Origin: Leisingera sp. ANG-M1
Lineage (GTDB): Bacteria > Pseudomonadota > Alphaproteobacteria > Rhodobacterales > Rhodobacteraceae
Length of the DNA: 64,000 nucleotides
Direction: 5' to 3'
NCBI RefSeq assembly: GCF_000813745.1
Contig: NZ_JWLC01000019.1
Location: 1-64,000, forward strand
Every line of letters begins with the position of its first letter. The first letter of the stretch is position 1. Both the position numbers and the translations under genes were made by a program. The notes beneath the pieces were generated by a model. That model made no database searches, was not told the DNA's origin, and saw nothing but the letters and a program-made list of their open reading frames with translations. Below, piece by piece: positions 16,511 to 25,015 of this stretch.

Positions 16511-18559
16511 ATGACACGTGACCCGCGCTATGACATTCTGTTCGAGCCTGTGAAAATCGGCCCCGTCACCGCCAAGAACCGCTTTTACCAGGTGCCGCAT
16601 TGCTCCGGCACCTCGGACAATGCGCCCGATGCTAATACCCGCATGCGGGAGATGAAGGCCGAGGGCGGCTGGGGCGTTGTCTGCACCGAGATCGCCGAGA
16701 TCGCCAATACCACCGAATTCTGGCCCTACCCCTCGCTGCACCTGTGGAGTGACGACGACATAAAGCGCATTGCCCGGATGCCAGAGGCGGTGCACCGCCA
16801 TGGTGCCCTGGCCGGGGTTGAGCTGGGTCATGTCGGCCTGGCGGCGGGCAACCGTGCCTCGCGCACGCCGCCCTTGGGGCCGGGCTCGTTTCTGACACTG
16901 GAGTCGGTGGAGCCGTTCCAGTCCAAGATGATGGATAAGCAGGACATCAAAACCGTCCGCGAGCAGCATATCGCGGCGGCGGTGCGGGCCAAGAAGGCCG
17001 GGTTTGACATTATCTATGCCTATGCCTCGCACGGGCTGTCGATCTTCAGCCAGTTCCTGCAGAGCAAGTATAACACTCGCTCGGACGAGTACGGCGGGTC
17101 CTTGGAAAACCGTGCCCGGCTGCTGCGGGAGGTGCTGGAGGGCATGAAAGAAGCTGTTGGAGACACCAGCGCCGTGGCCTTCCGCTTTGCCGTTAATGAA
17201 GTCGACGGCGACCTGACCCAGGGGCAGGAACTGGTGGAAATGCTGAAGGATATCCCGGACCTGTGGGATGTGAACCTGTCGGACTGGCCGGAGGACAGCC
17301 AGACCTCTCGTTTTTCCAAGGAAGGGTTTCAGGAAGAGCAGATCGCCTTTGTGAAGGAGATCGTGAACAAGCCGGTGGTGAGCGTCGGCCGCTTCACTTC
17401 GCCCGACACGATGCTGAGCCAGGTGAAGCGAGGGGTGCTGGATCTGGTCGGCGCAGCGCGGCCGTCGATTGCTGACCCGTTCATTCCGAACAAGATCAAC
17501 GAGGGCCGGGTCGATGACATCCGCGAATGCATCGGCTGCAATATCTGCGCCTCAGGCGAGCTGTCTTATGCACCGATGCGCTGCACTCAGAACCCCACGG
17601 TGATGGACGAGTACCGGCGCGGCTGGCATCCGGAGCGGGTGGAGCCAAAGGGCTCGGACGACAGCATTCTGATCGTTGGCGGTGGCCCTGCCGGGCTTGA
17701 GTGCGCCAATGTGCTCTCCAAGCGCGGCTATGAGGTGACGGTGGCCGATGCCCGCGCCGAACTGGGCGGGCGGGTCAAGCGCGAGGCCGGCTTGCCGGGG
17801 CTGTCGGAGTGGATCCGGGTGGCGGACTACCGGCTTTATGCGCTGCAGCAGCTTGGGAATGTCAGTCTCTACACGGAATCGCCGCTGACAGCGGAGGATA
17901 TTCTGGACTTCGGAATGGAGTATGTCGTTCTGGCCACCGGCGCCAAGTGGCGCCGCGACGGGGTCGGGCGTTGGAACCAAACGCCGGTGCTGCGCGGGGA
18001 TGAGGTGAATGTGCTGACACCGGATGATCTCTTGGACGGGGCAGGGGTCTCGGGACCGGTGGTGATCTATGACGAGGACGGTGCCTATATGGGCAACGTG
18101 CTGGCGGAAAAGCTGGTGAAGGAGGGGCACCAGGTCACCTATGTCACCCCGGCCAACGAGGTCGCGCCCTACCTGGCGCTGACCATGGAGCAGCACAAGG
18201 TGATTGCCCGGCTGATGCAGCTGGGGGTGCGGATCGAACGGCTGAAGATGCTGGAGAGTGTCTCCGAGGGATCGGTCAAGCTGGCCTGCGTTCACGGCGG
18301 CGAAGGGCTGGAACTGCCTTTGGGCACCATTGTGCTGCTGACGTCAAAGCTGCCTGAAGACACGGTTTATCAGGAACTGATAGCCCGCGAAGCGGAATGG
18401 GCCGATGCGGGGATCAAATCGGTATCGCAGATCGGCGATTGCGTTGCCCCCAGCATCATTGCGGCGGCGGTGCATTCCGGCAGCAAATGGGCGCGGGATC
18501 TGGACCAGGACGAGGTGCCGGTGCCGCCCTATCTGCCGATGCCGGTCAATCCGGTCTAA
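16511..18559 (+). CDS. TMADH-like NADH:flavin oxidoreductase / N-methylamine demethylase (paralogue 2)
   Basis: The 682-residue protein shares the full plan of the paralogue at 5610: FMN barrel with Cys31 (V-P-H-C-S) at the 6-S-cysteinyl-FMN position, [4Fe-4S] ligands Cys340, Cys343, Cys346 and Cys358, and Rossmann domains starting with G-G-G-P-A-G-L-E near residue 395. The active-site Y-G-A-H of paralogue 1 is Y-A-S-H here, and the residues after the flavin Cys differ, so substrate preference probably differs. Family activities include demethylation of dimethylglycine (DgcA) and N-methylproline (StcD). The ATG at 16511 follows AAGGGAGA; an upstream ATG at 16463 lacks one. The gene stands alone, divergent from a LuxR-type regulator. 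Confidence 0.88.
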   Translation: MTRDPRYDILFEPVKIGPVTAKNRFYQVPHCSGTSDNAPDANTRMREMKAEGGWGVVCTEIAEIANTTEFWPYPSLHLWSDDDIKRIARMPEAVHRHGALAGVELGHVGLAAGNRASRTPPLGPGSFLTLESVEPFQSKMMDKQDIKTVREQHIAAAVRAKKAGFDIIYAYASHGLSIFSQFLQSKYNTRSDEYGGSLENRARLLREVLEGMKEAVGDTSAVAFRFAVNEVDGDLTQGQELVEMLKDIPDLWDVNLSDWPEDSQTSRFSKEGFQEEQIAFVKEIVNKPVVSVGRFTSPDTMLSQVKRGVLDLVGAARPSIADPFIPNKINEGRVDDIRECIGCNICASGELSYAPMRCTQNPTVMDEYRRGWHPERVEPKGSDDSILIVGGGPAGLECANVLSKRGYEVTVADARAELGGRVKREAGLPGLSEWIRVADYRLYALQQLGNVSLYTESPLTAEDILDFGMEYVVLATGAKWRRDGVGRWNQTPVLRGDEVNVLTPDDLLDGAGVSGPVVIYDEDGAYMGNVLAEKLVKEGHQVTYVTPANEVAPYLALTMEQHKVIARLMQLGVRIERLKMLESVSEGSVKLACVHGGEGLELPLGTIVLLTSKLPEDTVYQELIAREAEWADAGIKSVSQIGDCVAPSIIAAAVHSGSKWARDLDQDEVPVPPYLPMPVNPV

Positions 18560-18571
18560 AACACGAAAAGA

Positions 18572-18599
18572 AGGACCGGAGCTGGAAAGCTCCGGTCCT
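18572..18599. terminator. Terminator between convergent genes
   Basis: A perfect 12-bp stem (18572-18583 with 18588-18599) with a GGAA tetraloop is followed on the + strand by CTCTTTA and preceded by AAAAG, which reads as CTTTT on the - strand. It can serve both the demethylase gene and the convergent aminotransferase gene. Confidence 0.8.
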
Positions 18600-18619
18600 C
18601 TTTACCTAGGGACCGGGGT

Positions 18620-19933
18620 TCAAAGGCTGCCAAAGGCTCGGTCGAGGCCGTCGTGCACGTGGTCAACATCCTCCAGCGACAGGCACATCGGCGGCACCAT
18701 GCGCAGGCAGGACTGATAGGCGCCGGACTTCGACAGGATGATCCCGCTTTCGCGCGTCGCCTCGAACACTGCGGCGGTGGTTTGCGGGTCGGGCTCCTTG
18801 GTCTTGCGGTCCTTGACCATCTCAATCGCCAGCATCAGACCGCGGCCGCGCACATCGCCGATTGCCGGGTACTTCTCTTTCAGCGCATGCAGACGTTCCA
18901 GAAGCGCGGCACCAACGGTGCGGGCGTTCTCCTGAACGTTGTCTTCTTTCAAAACCTGCAGCACGGCACGGCCGGCGGCGCAGGAGGTCGGGTTGGCGCC
19001 ATAGGTGTGGAACATAAACTTCTCGGCCATCGGAGCGGCGATTTCCTTGCGAGCCACCACGGCGCCCAGCGGGAAACCGTTGCCGATGCCTTTGGCCATC
19101 ACCACGATGTCGGGGATAACGCCATCGGCCTCGAACCCCCACATGTGGTCGCCGGTGCGCCCGAATCCGGCCTGCACCTCATCGGCGATCAGCAGCCCGC
19201 CCGCAGCGCGCACCCGCTCGGCGGCGCCGGTCATGTAGCCCTTAGGCATTTCAACGATGCCTCCGTAGCCCTGCACGCTTTCGATGAACATGCCCGCAAC
19301 CCGGCCGGAAGTGGCGGTGTGGATGGTGCGCTCGATCTCATCGAGATAAGGCTGGGCCCCTGCCTTCTCGCCAAAGATGCCGCGGTACTGGTGCGGCTCG
19401 GCGACAAAGGCGACGTTGCCGGGCATGCCGGGATGGCGCCAGCCGGAGATGCCGGTGATCGACTGCGCCGCTGCCGTGGGACCGTGATAGGCCGAGCGCA
19501 GCGCCAGCAGGTCCAGGTTGCCGGTGTAGCTGCGCGCCATGGTCATGGCGAGGTCAACCGCCTCAGACCCCGAGTTGGTGAAATGCACAACCCATTCAAT
19601 ATCGCCGTTCGGGTTCGGCATGGTGGCCGCCAGTTCCTCGGCAAAATGGGCGGGCACCGGGTGATAGAACATGGTGGTGCAATGGGTCAGCTCCTGCGCC
19701 TGCTCCATCGCCGCGGCAACCACCTTGGGGTGGCTGTGGCCGACTGAGATACAGACATTCATGCCCAGAAGGTCGGTGTATTTGCGCCCCTCCACATCCC
19801 ACAGGTACTGCATCGAGCCCTTCTTGAAGACCATCGGGGCCTTGAAGGGGATGAATTTGCGCTGGCTTGCGGCGTAGTAATTGTCGCGCCGTTCGGCGGT
19901 CTCATTCAGGGTCCAATCCGTGTGCAGGGTCAT
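18620..19933 (-). CDS. Class III PLP aminotransferase (AGXT2-like)
   Basis: The 437-residue protein is a class III (omega) aminotransferase. The PLP lysine is Lys281 (V-M-A-K-G-I-G-N-G), the upstream I-A-D-E-V-Q-A-G-F-G-R-T-G holds the cofactor-binding Asp, and F-T-N-S-G-S-E-A forms the phosphate loop. The overall pattern is closest to alanine-glyoxylate aminotransferase 2, which uses beta-alanine, 3-aminoisobutyrate or related amines with pyruvate or glyoxylate. GGGAGGAAAGAC precedes the ATG at 19933. Its start overlaps the stop of the MttB-family gene by 4 bp, so the two are co-translated and likely act on the same substrate or successive intermediates. Confidence 0.88.
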   Translation of the reverse strand: MTLHTDWTLNETAERRDNYYAASQRKFIPFKAPMVFKKGSMQYLWDVEGRKYTDLLGMNVCISVGHSHPKVVAAAMEQAQELTHCTTMFYHPVPAHFAEELAATMPNPNGDIEWVVHFTNSGSEAVDLAMTMARSYTGNLDLLALRSAYHGPTAAAQSITGISGWRHPGMPGNVAFVAEPHQYRGIFGEKAGAQPYLDEIERTIHTATSGRVAGMFIESVQGYGGIVEMPKGYMTGAAERVRAAGGLLIADEVQAGFGRTGDHMWGFEADGVIPDIVVMAKGIGNGFPLGAVVARKEIAAPMAEKFMFHTYGANPTSCAAGRAVLQVLKEDNVQENARTVGAALLERLHALKEKYPAIGDVRGRGLMLAIEMVKDRKTKEPDPQTTAAVFEATRESGIILSKSGAYQSCLRMVPPMCLSLEDVDHVHDGLDRAFGSL

Positions 19934-21462
19934 GTCTTTCCTCCCTCGATCTCCTTGGTGCGGCGGGCGACGAAGTCGTCCAGCGCGTCGCGTGTTGCGA
20001 TGTCCATTGTTGGTTGCTGATAGTCGTTGAGCAGCTGCTTCACCCGGGCGCTGGCACGTTCGTGCTGCCATAGCGCGCCCTCGGCGTTCCACTGCTCGTA
20101 AGTGCCGTTGTCGGACATATCGCCCATCCAAAAGGCGGTCTGGTAATTGTCCTGGGTGTGCTGGGCGCCCAGGAAATGGCCGCCCGGCTCTACCTCGAAA
20201 AATGCGTCCATCGCCTGTGCCGCTTCCGAGAAATCAACGCCCTTGATAAAGCGCTGCATGGCCGAGCAGCGGTCGGCGTCCATCACGATCTTCTCGTAGC
20301 CGGTGGTCAAGAGCCCCTCCAGGCAGCCGGTGGCATGGATGATGAAATTGACGCCGGCCAGCACCGCGCCCATCAGCTGCGCCTGGCTTTCGTAACCGGC
20401 CTGTGCGTCCGGCACCTTGGCCGCGGTCAGCCCGCCGACTGAGTGGAAAGGCAGGCCGAGCCGGTCCGCCAGCGTCTTGGCGCACATCTGGAACTGGGTG
20501 CCTTCGGGCGTGCCGAATGTCGGCGCGCCGGTCTTGAGGCTGATCGGCGAGAAGAAGGTGCCAAAGGCCGCGGGTGCGCCGGGGCGGATCAACTGGATCA
20601 GCGCGACAGAGGCCATCACCTCGGCCAGAACTTGCGCCAGGGTAGCCGCGACCGAAACCGGTGACATCGCACCACCCAGAACAAACGGCGAGACCACAGT
20701 GCATTGCCCGGCCTGGGCATATTCCTTCAAGGCCCAGAGCATGGTTTCGTCCATCACCAGCGGCGCGTTGGTGTTGACCACGGAATAGAGCACGCAGTTT
20801 TTGTCGACGAACTCCCGTCCCATGGCGATGCGGCACATGTCGATAGTGTCGCGGGCGCGTTCCGGGGCGGTGACGGCGCCCATGAAGGGCTTGTCGTTCA
20901 TCGTCAGGTGCGTGTGCGCCATATGCAGGTGGCGCAGTTCGACCGGCACATCGACGGGTTCCACCACCACCCCGCCGGAGTGGTTCACCGCGCCAAGGCT
21001 GTAGTGCAGTTTGGTGATGTTCTTGAAATCCTCAAGCGTGGCGTAGCGGCGGCCCTTTTCCATGTCGTGCACGAAAGGCGGGCCGAAGCTCGGGGCATAG
21101 ACCTGCGCATCGCCGCCGATCTGCACCGAACGGGCCGGGTTGCGGGCGTGCTGGGTAAAAACGCTGGGCGCCGTCTTGATCTTCTCGCGGCACCAGCCGG
21201 GATCGAACCGCACCCGCTCACCGTCCACCCTCGCGCCGTGCTTCTTGAACAGCTCCAGCGTTTCCGGGTCGCCGCGGAAGTCCATACCGATCTCATCCAG
21301 GATCCGGTCGGCGTTGCCCTCGATGATGGCGACGGCTTCGTCGCTGATCAGGCTGACCAGCCCGGTCTGCCGGATCGTATATGGCGCCGCCAGCGTGCTT
21401 TGCGCGGTGCGGGCAGCCATGCGCTCTTGCCGTCCAGCGCGGCGGGTGGATGTGCGGGCCAT
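19930..21462 (-). CDS. Trimethylamine methyltransferase (MttB) family protein, non-pyrrolysine
   Basis: The 510-residue protein matches the MttB family along its length (I-L-D-E-I-G-M-D-F near the N-terminus, H-S-G-G, a conserved G-G-A-M-S-P-V, and H-A-T-G-C-L-E-G-L near residue 385). The frame is continuous with no in-frame amber codon, so it is not a pyrrolysine enzyme. Characterised non-Pyl members in anaerobes move a methyl group from glycine betaine (MtgB), proline betaine (MtpB) or carnitine (MtcB) to a corrinoid protein. No corrinoid protein or reductive activator gene is nearby. GGAGG precedes the ATG. Context (AGXT2-like partner, DMGDH-like genes divergent) fits demethylation of a quaternary amine; the methyl acceptor in this aerobe-like setting is unknown. 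Confidence 0.88.
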   Translation of the reverse strand: MARTSTRRAGRQERMAARTAQSTLAAPYTIRQTGLVSLISDEAVAIIEGNADRILDEIGMDFRGDPETLELFKKHGARVDGERVRFDPGWCREKIKTAPSVFTQHARNPARSVQIGGDAQVYAPSFGPPFVHDMEKGRRYATLEDFKNITKLHYSLGAVNHSGGVVVEPVDVPVELRHLHMAHTHLTMNDKPFMGAVTAPERARDTIDMCRIAMGREFVDKNCVLYSVVNTNAPLVMDETMLWALKEYAQAGQCTVVSPFVLGGAMSPVSVAATLAQVLAEVMASVALIQLIRPGAPAAFGTFFSPISLKTGAPTFGTPEGTQFQMCAKTLADRLGLPFHSVGGLTAAKVPDAQAGYESQAQLMGAVLAGVNFIIHATGCLEGLLTTGYEKIVMDADRCSAMQRFIKGVDFSEAAQAMDAFFEVEPGGHFLGAQHTQDNYQTAFWMGDMSDNGTYEQWNAEGALWQHERASARVKQLLNDYQQPTMDIATRDALDDFVARRTKEIEGGKT

Positions 21463-21562
21463 GCAGGGCCTCCGTTGCGGTCACGTCTTGTATCAGACAT
21501 GGCAAGGATTTTGCGGCCGGCACAGCAAAACCACGCAACATTAGCTGCATTAATGATGCGGA

Positions 21563-22528
21563 TTAGGAAGGGTAGATAACGCTGCCCGCCGCCTGCGGCA
21601 TCAGCCGTTCAAAGCTCTGCCGCATCAGGCGGCCGCTTTCCTGCGCAACTTTGGCCGGGATATCCCCCAGCTGCCCGGCGCGCGAAATTGCCACGATGGA
21701 GCGTTTGAACCCGGCAAAGGGCAGCGGCGCGATGCGCAGCGCCATGCCTTCGGCAATTGCGTCGATCAGCAGCGAGGGCGTCAGGATGGCAAAGCATTTT
21801 CCGGTGATGACGCCCGCGACAACCATCGAGGCCCGGTCTGCCTCCATCGACCGCGGCAGGTCCAGGCGGCAGCGCTGCAGGTGCTGGTCGGTGCGCCGCC
21901 CGACCGGTGCGTCGGCGCTGAACCGGACCATGGACAGGCGTTCGCTGATGGCGTGAATGTCATTGGTGGGGCCGTCGTAATTACTTGGCAGAACGAGGAA
22001 AAACGGTTCTTCCAGGATCGGGGTGCAATCATAATCCGTAAGATCAAACTGCGGGTCCGAGGTGATGGCGATGTCGATGCTGCGGGCATTCAGCGCCGCC
22101 TGATGATCTGTTGCCAGTCCGGCCGAGAGGCTCAGCTCCGGGATGCCCAGCCCGCTGCGCACCATGTCCAGCAGGCCGGGGGTGAGGGTGGTGGCAATGG
22201 AGGCCAGCAAGGCCACCCGCAGGATCGGCATTGAGCTTGATTGCAGGTAGCGCAGCTCGGAGCGCAGATCCTCCACTTCGCTAAGGATCCGGAAGGCACG
22301 GCGGCGCAGGATTTCGCCTGCGTGGGTCAGCTCCAGCGGGCGGCGGGAGCGGTTGAACAGTGGCGCATCCAGTGCCCATTCCAGCTTTTTCAGCTGCTGG
22401 GAGACCGCGGACTGGGTCATCCCCAGCGTCGCCGCCGCCGCGGTGACATGGCGGGAATCGGCCACGGCCATGAACACCTCCAGCGCGCGCAGCAGGTTAA
22501 CATCCGATTCCGCCTGCGTTTTCTTCAT
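21563..22528 (-). CDS. LysR family transcriptional regulator
   Basis: The 321-residue protein has the LysR wHTH at residues 10-70 (L-R-A-L-E-V-F-M-A-V-A...T-Q-S-A-V-S-Q-Q-L-K-K-L-E) and a C-terminal effector domain. It lies between the MttB-family gene (same strand, 100 bp away) and the divergent DMGDH-like pair. Two symmetric elements in its upstream region make it the likely regulator of the DMGDH-like operon and perhaps of the methyltransferase-aminotransferase pair. Confidence 0.9.
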   Translation of the reverse strand: MKKTQAESDVNLLRALEVFMAVADSRHVTAAAATLGMTQSAVSQQLKKLEWALDAPLFNRSRRPLELTHAGEILRRRAFRILSEVEDLRSELRYLQSSSMPILRVALLASIATTLTPGLLDMVRSGLGIPELSLSAGLATDHQAALNARSIDIAITSDPQFDLTDYDCTPILEEPFFLVLPSNYDGPTNDIHAISERLSMVRFSADAPVGRRTDQHLQRCRLDLPRSMEADRASMVVAGVITGKCFAILTPSLLIDAIAEGMALRIAPLPFAGFKRSIVAISRAGQLGDIPAKVAQESGRLMRQSFERLMPQAAGSVIYPS

Positions 22529-22542
22529 TATTTCTGACTTTC

Positions 22543-22557
22543 ATTAGTCTTTCTAAT
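22543..22557 (+). promoter_or_regulatory. LysR-type box ATTAG-N5-CTAAT
   Basis: ATTAG-TCTTT-CTAAT is a perfect inverted repeat with T-N11-A spacing, 14 bp upstream of the LysR gene start and 71 bp upstream of the DMGDH-like gene. This is the expected position for an autoregulatory and divergent-activation site. Confidence 0.6.
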
Positions 22558-22571
22558 TGTCGGAGCAAATT

Positions 22572-22594
22572 CTTGTGCTGCACCCGCGCACAAG
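22572..22594 (+). promoter_or_regulatory. Second inverted repeat CTTGTGC-N9-GCACAAG
   Basis: Perfect 7-bp arms with a 9-bp spacer lie between the LysR-type box and the DMGDH-like start. It could be a secondary site of the same regulator or the site of another regulator. There is no T-tract. Confidence 0.45.
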
Positions 22595-22627
22595 TCAATC
22601 CTGCGTCAAACATCGAAGGGGCCGTGC

Positions 22628-25015
22628 ATGGCGCAGATCATCATCATTGGCGGCGGGGCGATCGGGTTGGGGCTGGCCTATCATCTGGCCGGGCGGGCCG
22701 AGGTCACGGTGCTGGAGCGCAACCAGCTGACCAGCGGCACCAGCTGGCATGCGGCGGGTATCGTCGGGCCGCTGCGGGCGACGCCGAACATGACCGAGCT
22801 GGCGATGTATGCGGGAAAGCTGTTTCCGACGCTGGAGGAAGAGGCAGGCCTGTCGACCGGCTACCGCCAGACCGGCGGCTACTGGATCGCCCGTGAAGAG
22901 GTCCGGATGGATGAGCTGCACCGGATCGCTGCGCTGGGGCGGCATTTTGGGCTGACGCCCTCCATCGTCGGGCCAGACGGGATCGACGTGCCCGGACTGA
23001 ACCTGCAAGGGGTCGTGGGCGCCCTGCGGGTCGAGGAAGACGCCAATGTGAACCCGGTCGACCTGTGCATGGCCTATGCCAAGGCCTCCCGCGCCAAGGG
23101 GGCGATGATCCGCGAAGGTGTGCAGGTCGAGGCGCTGCTGGTGGAGAATGGCACTTGCAAGGGCGTGCGCCTGGCGGATGGGACGGAGCTGCTGGCAGAT
23201 CAGGTGGCGCTGTGTGCCGGGGCCTGGTCGAAACGCCTGGCCGATGCTGCCGGGGTGGCGCTGCCTTTGCAGGCAGTGGAGCACATGTATGTGGTGACCG
23301 AGGCGATGCAGGGTCTGCCCAATCCCTATCCGGTGCTGCGCGACCTGGACCGCGGCATCTATGTGAAGGGCGACGCGGGCAAGCTGGTTTTCGGCGGCTT
23401 TGAACCGCAGGCCAAGGTCTGGGATGCCTACGGCCCCGAAGGCGACCGCCCGTTCCTGGAAATGCCCGAGGATTGGGATCAGTTCATGCCCTTCATGGAG
23501 GCGGCGCTGGCGCTGGTGCCGGGGCTGGAGAGCGCTGGCATACAGCATTTCATGAACGGGCCTGAGAGCTTCACTGCCGACACAAGGCCCTTGATCGGTC
23601 AGACGCCGGAGGTGGACGGGCTTTATGTGGCGGCGGGGATGAATTCGGTTGGGGTGATGTCCTCGGCCGGCGTGGGCCGGGTGCTGGCGGATTGGATGCT
23701 GGCAGGCGAGCCGCCGATGGACCTGTGGGAAGTGGAAATCGCCCGTGTTGACCCGTTGGCCGCCGGGCAGGCTCATATCGAAACCCGGATGGAAGAGGCG
23801 GTCAGCGATGCTTTTGCCCTGCATTGGCCTTTCAAACAGCCAAAGGCGGGCCGGGGGCTGCGCAAGTCGGCTTTGCATGACCGCTGGGCCGAGGCAGGGG
23901 CGCATTTCGGTCTGACCGCAGGCTGGGAGCGCGGGCTGTGGTACGCGCAGGACGTCCGCGAGCGCAGCCTGCCCTACTCGGTCGGCGATCAGCCCTGGTA
24001 CCCGATTGCCTGCCGCGAGGCAGCGGTGATGGATGCGGGCGCGGTGATGCTCGACCTCTCCCCATTCGGCAAGTTTGATGTGCAGGGCCCCAAGGCCGTC
24101 GCACTGATGCAGTATCTGGCCGCGGGCGACGTGGACGTGGAGCCGGGCCGGGCGGTCTATACGCCGATGCTGAACGCCAAGGGCGGGATCGAGGCGGATG
24201 TGACCATCACCCGCCTGGCAAAGGATCGTTTCCGGGTGACGTCCGGGGCGGCAACCCGGCGCAAGGACCTGGCTTGGCTGCGCCGCCATGCGGTCGGCCG
24301 CGATGTGCAGGTTACGGATGTAACCGAAGAAGAATGTGTGATCGGCGTCATGGGCGCCGGCGCGCGGGCGGTGCTGGAGGGGTTAAGCTCTGATGATTGG
24401 TGGGCTTTTCCTTTCTCCACCGCCCGCGATGCAACGGTTGCCGGGCAGGCGCTGCGGGCCACACGGGTGAGCTTTGTTGGCGAGCTCGGCTGGGAGCTGT
24501 CGGTGCCGGCGATCTCCGCAGGCACGGTGTTCGACGCGCTGAAAGAAGCCGGGGTGCGGCCGATGGGCCATTTCGCGCTGGAGGCCTGCCGGATCGAAAA
24601 GGGTTTCCGCGCCTGGGGCCATGACCTGGGGCCGGAGATAACACCGCTTGAGGCCGGGCTGGGCTTCACCGTTGCTTGGGATACGGATTTCTTTGGCAAA
24701 GACGCTTTGGTAACCCAGAAAGCAAACGGCCTAAGCCACCGGATGGTCTTGTTCAACCTGCCCGGCCATCCGTTGGTGCTGCATGACGAGCCGGTTCTGG
24801 AAGAGGGCCGCGTCGTGGGCTTCACCACCTCCGGCGGTCGCGGCGCGCGCACTGGCCTCACCCTGGCGTTGGCGCTGGTGGAGATGCAGCCAGGCGAGAC
24901 CCTGGCACAGACTTGCGCGCGGCAGTTTGAAATCGAAATCGCAGGGCAGTGCTACGCCGCCGAGGCGCTGCGGCGCCCGCCCTTTGACCCCTCTGGCGAA
25001 CGGATGAAAGCATGA
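22628..25015 (+). CDS. DMGDH/sarcosine dehydrogenase-like FAD enzyme with GcvT domains (paralogue 1)
   Basis: The 795-residue protein has a DAO-type FAD domain (G-G-G-A-I-G at residues 8-13, roughly residues 1-360), an FAO_M linker, and aminomethyltransferase-like GCV_T and GCV_T_C domains in the second half. His41 in S-W-H-A-A-G corresponds to the histidine that binds FAD covalently in dimethylglycine and sarcosine dehydrogenases. Such enzymes oxidatively demethylate N-methylglycines, trap the methyl group on tetrahydrofolate and pass electrons to ETF. The stop overlaps the start of the next, related gene (ATGA), so both are made together. The precise substrate is unknown. Confidence 0.9.
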   Translation: MAQIIIIGGGAIGLGLAYHLAGRAEVTVLERNQLTSGTSWHAAGIVGPLRATPNMTELAMYAGKLFPTLEEEAGLSTGYRQTGGYWIAREEVRMDELHRIAALGRHFGLTPSIVGPDGIDVPGLNLQGVVGALRVEEDANVNPVDLCMAYAKASRAKGAMIREGVQVEALLVENGTCKGVRLADGTELLADQVALCAGAWSKRLADAAGVALPLQAVEHMYVVTEAMQGLPNPYPVLRDLDRGIYVKGDAGKLVFGGFEPQAKVWDAYGPEGDRPFLEMPEDWDQFMPFMEAALALVPGLESAGIQHFMNGPESFTADTRPLIGQTPEVDGLYVAAGMNSVGVMSSAGVGRVLADWMLAGEPPMDLWEVEIARVDPLAAGQAHIETRMEEAVSDAFALHWPFKQPKAGRGLRKSALHDRWAEAGAHFGLTAGWERGLWYAQDVRERSLPYSVGDQPWYPIACREAAVMDAGAVMLDLSPFGKFDVQGPKAVALMQYLAAGDVDVEPGRAVYTPMLNAKGGIEADVTITRLAKDRFRVTSGAATRRKDLAWLRRHAVGRDVQVTDVTEEECVIGVMGAGARAVLEGLSSDDWWAFPFSTARDATVAGQALRATRVSFVGELGWELSVPAISAGTVFDALKEAGVRPMGHFALEACRIEKGFRAWGHDLGPEITPLEAGLGFTVAWDTDFFGKDALVTQKANGLSHRMVLFNLPGHPLVLHDEPVLEEGRVVGFTTSGGRGARTGLTLALALVEMQPGETLAQTCARQFEIEIAGQCYAAEALRRPPFDPSGERMKA

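Noticed and set aside
19930-21462. Possibility that the MttB-family gene encodes a pyrrolysine enzyme
   Set aside because: The frame is continuous over the full family length with no internal TAG, so it belongs to the non-Pyl branch.
25012-25015. Frameshift or split-gene interpretation of the two DMGDH-like genes
   Set aside because: Each protein has its own complete set of domains from FAD motif to GCV_T_C, so they are tandem paralogues, not halves of one gene.
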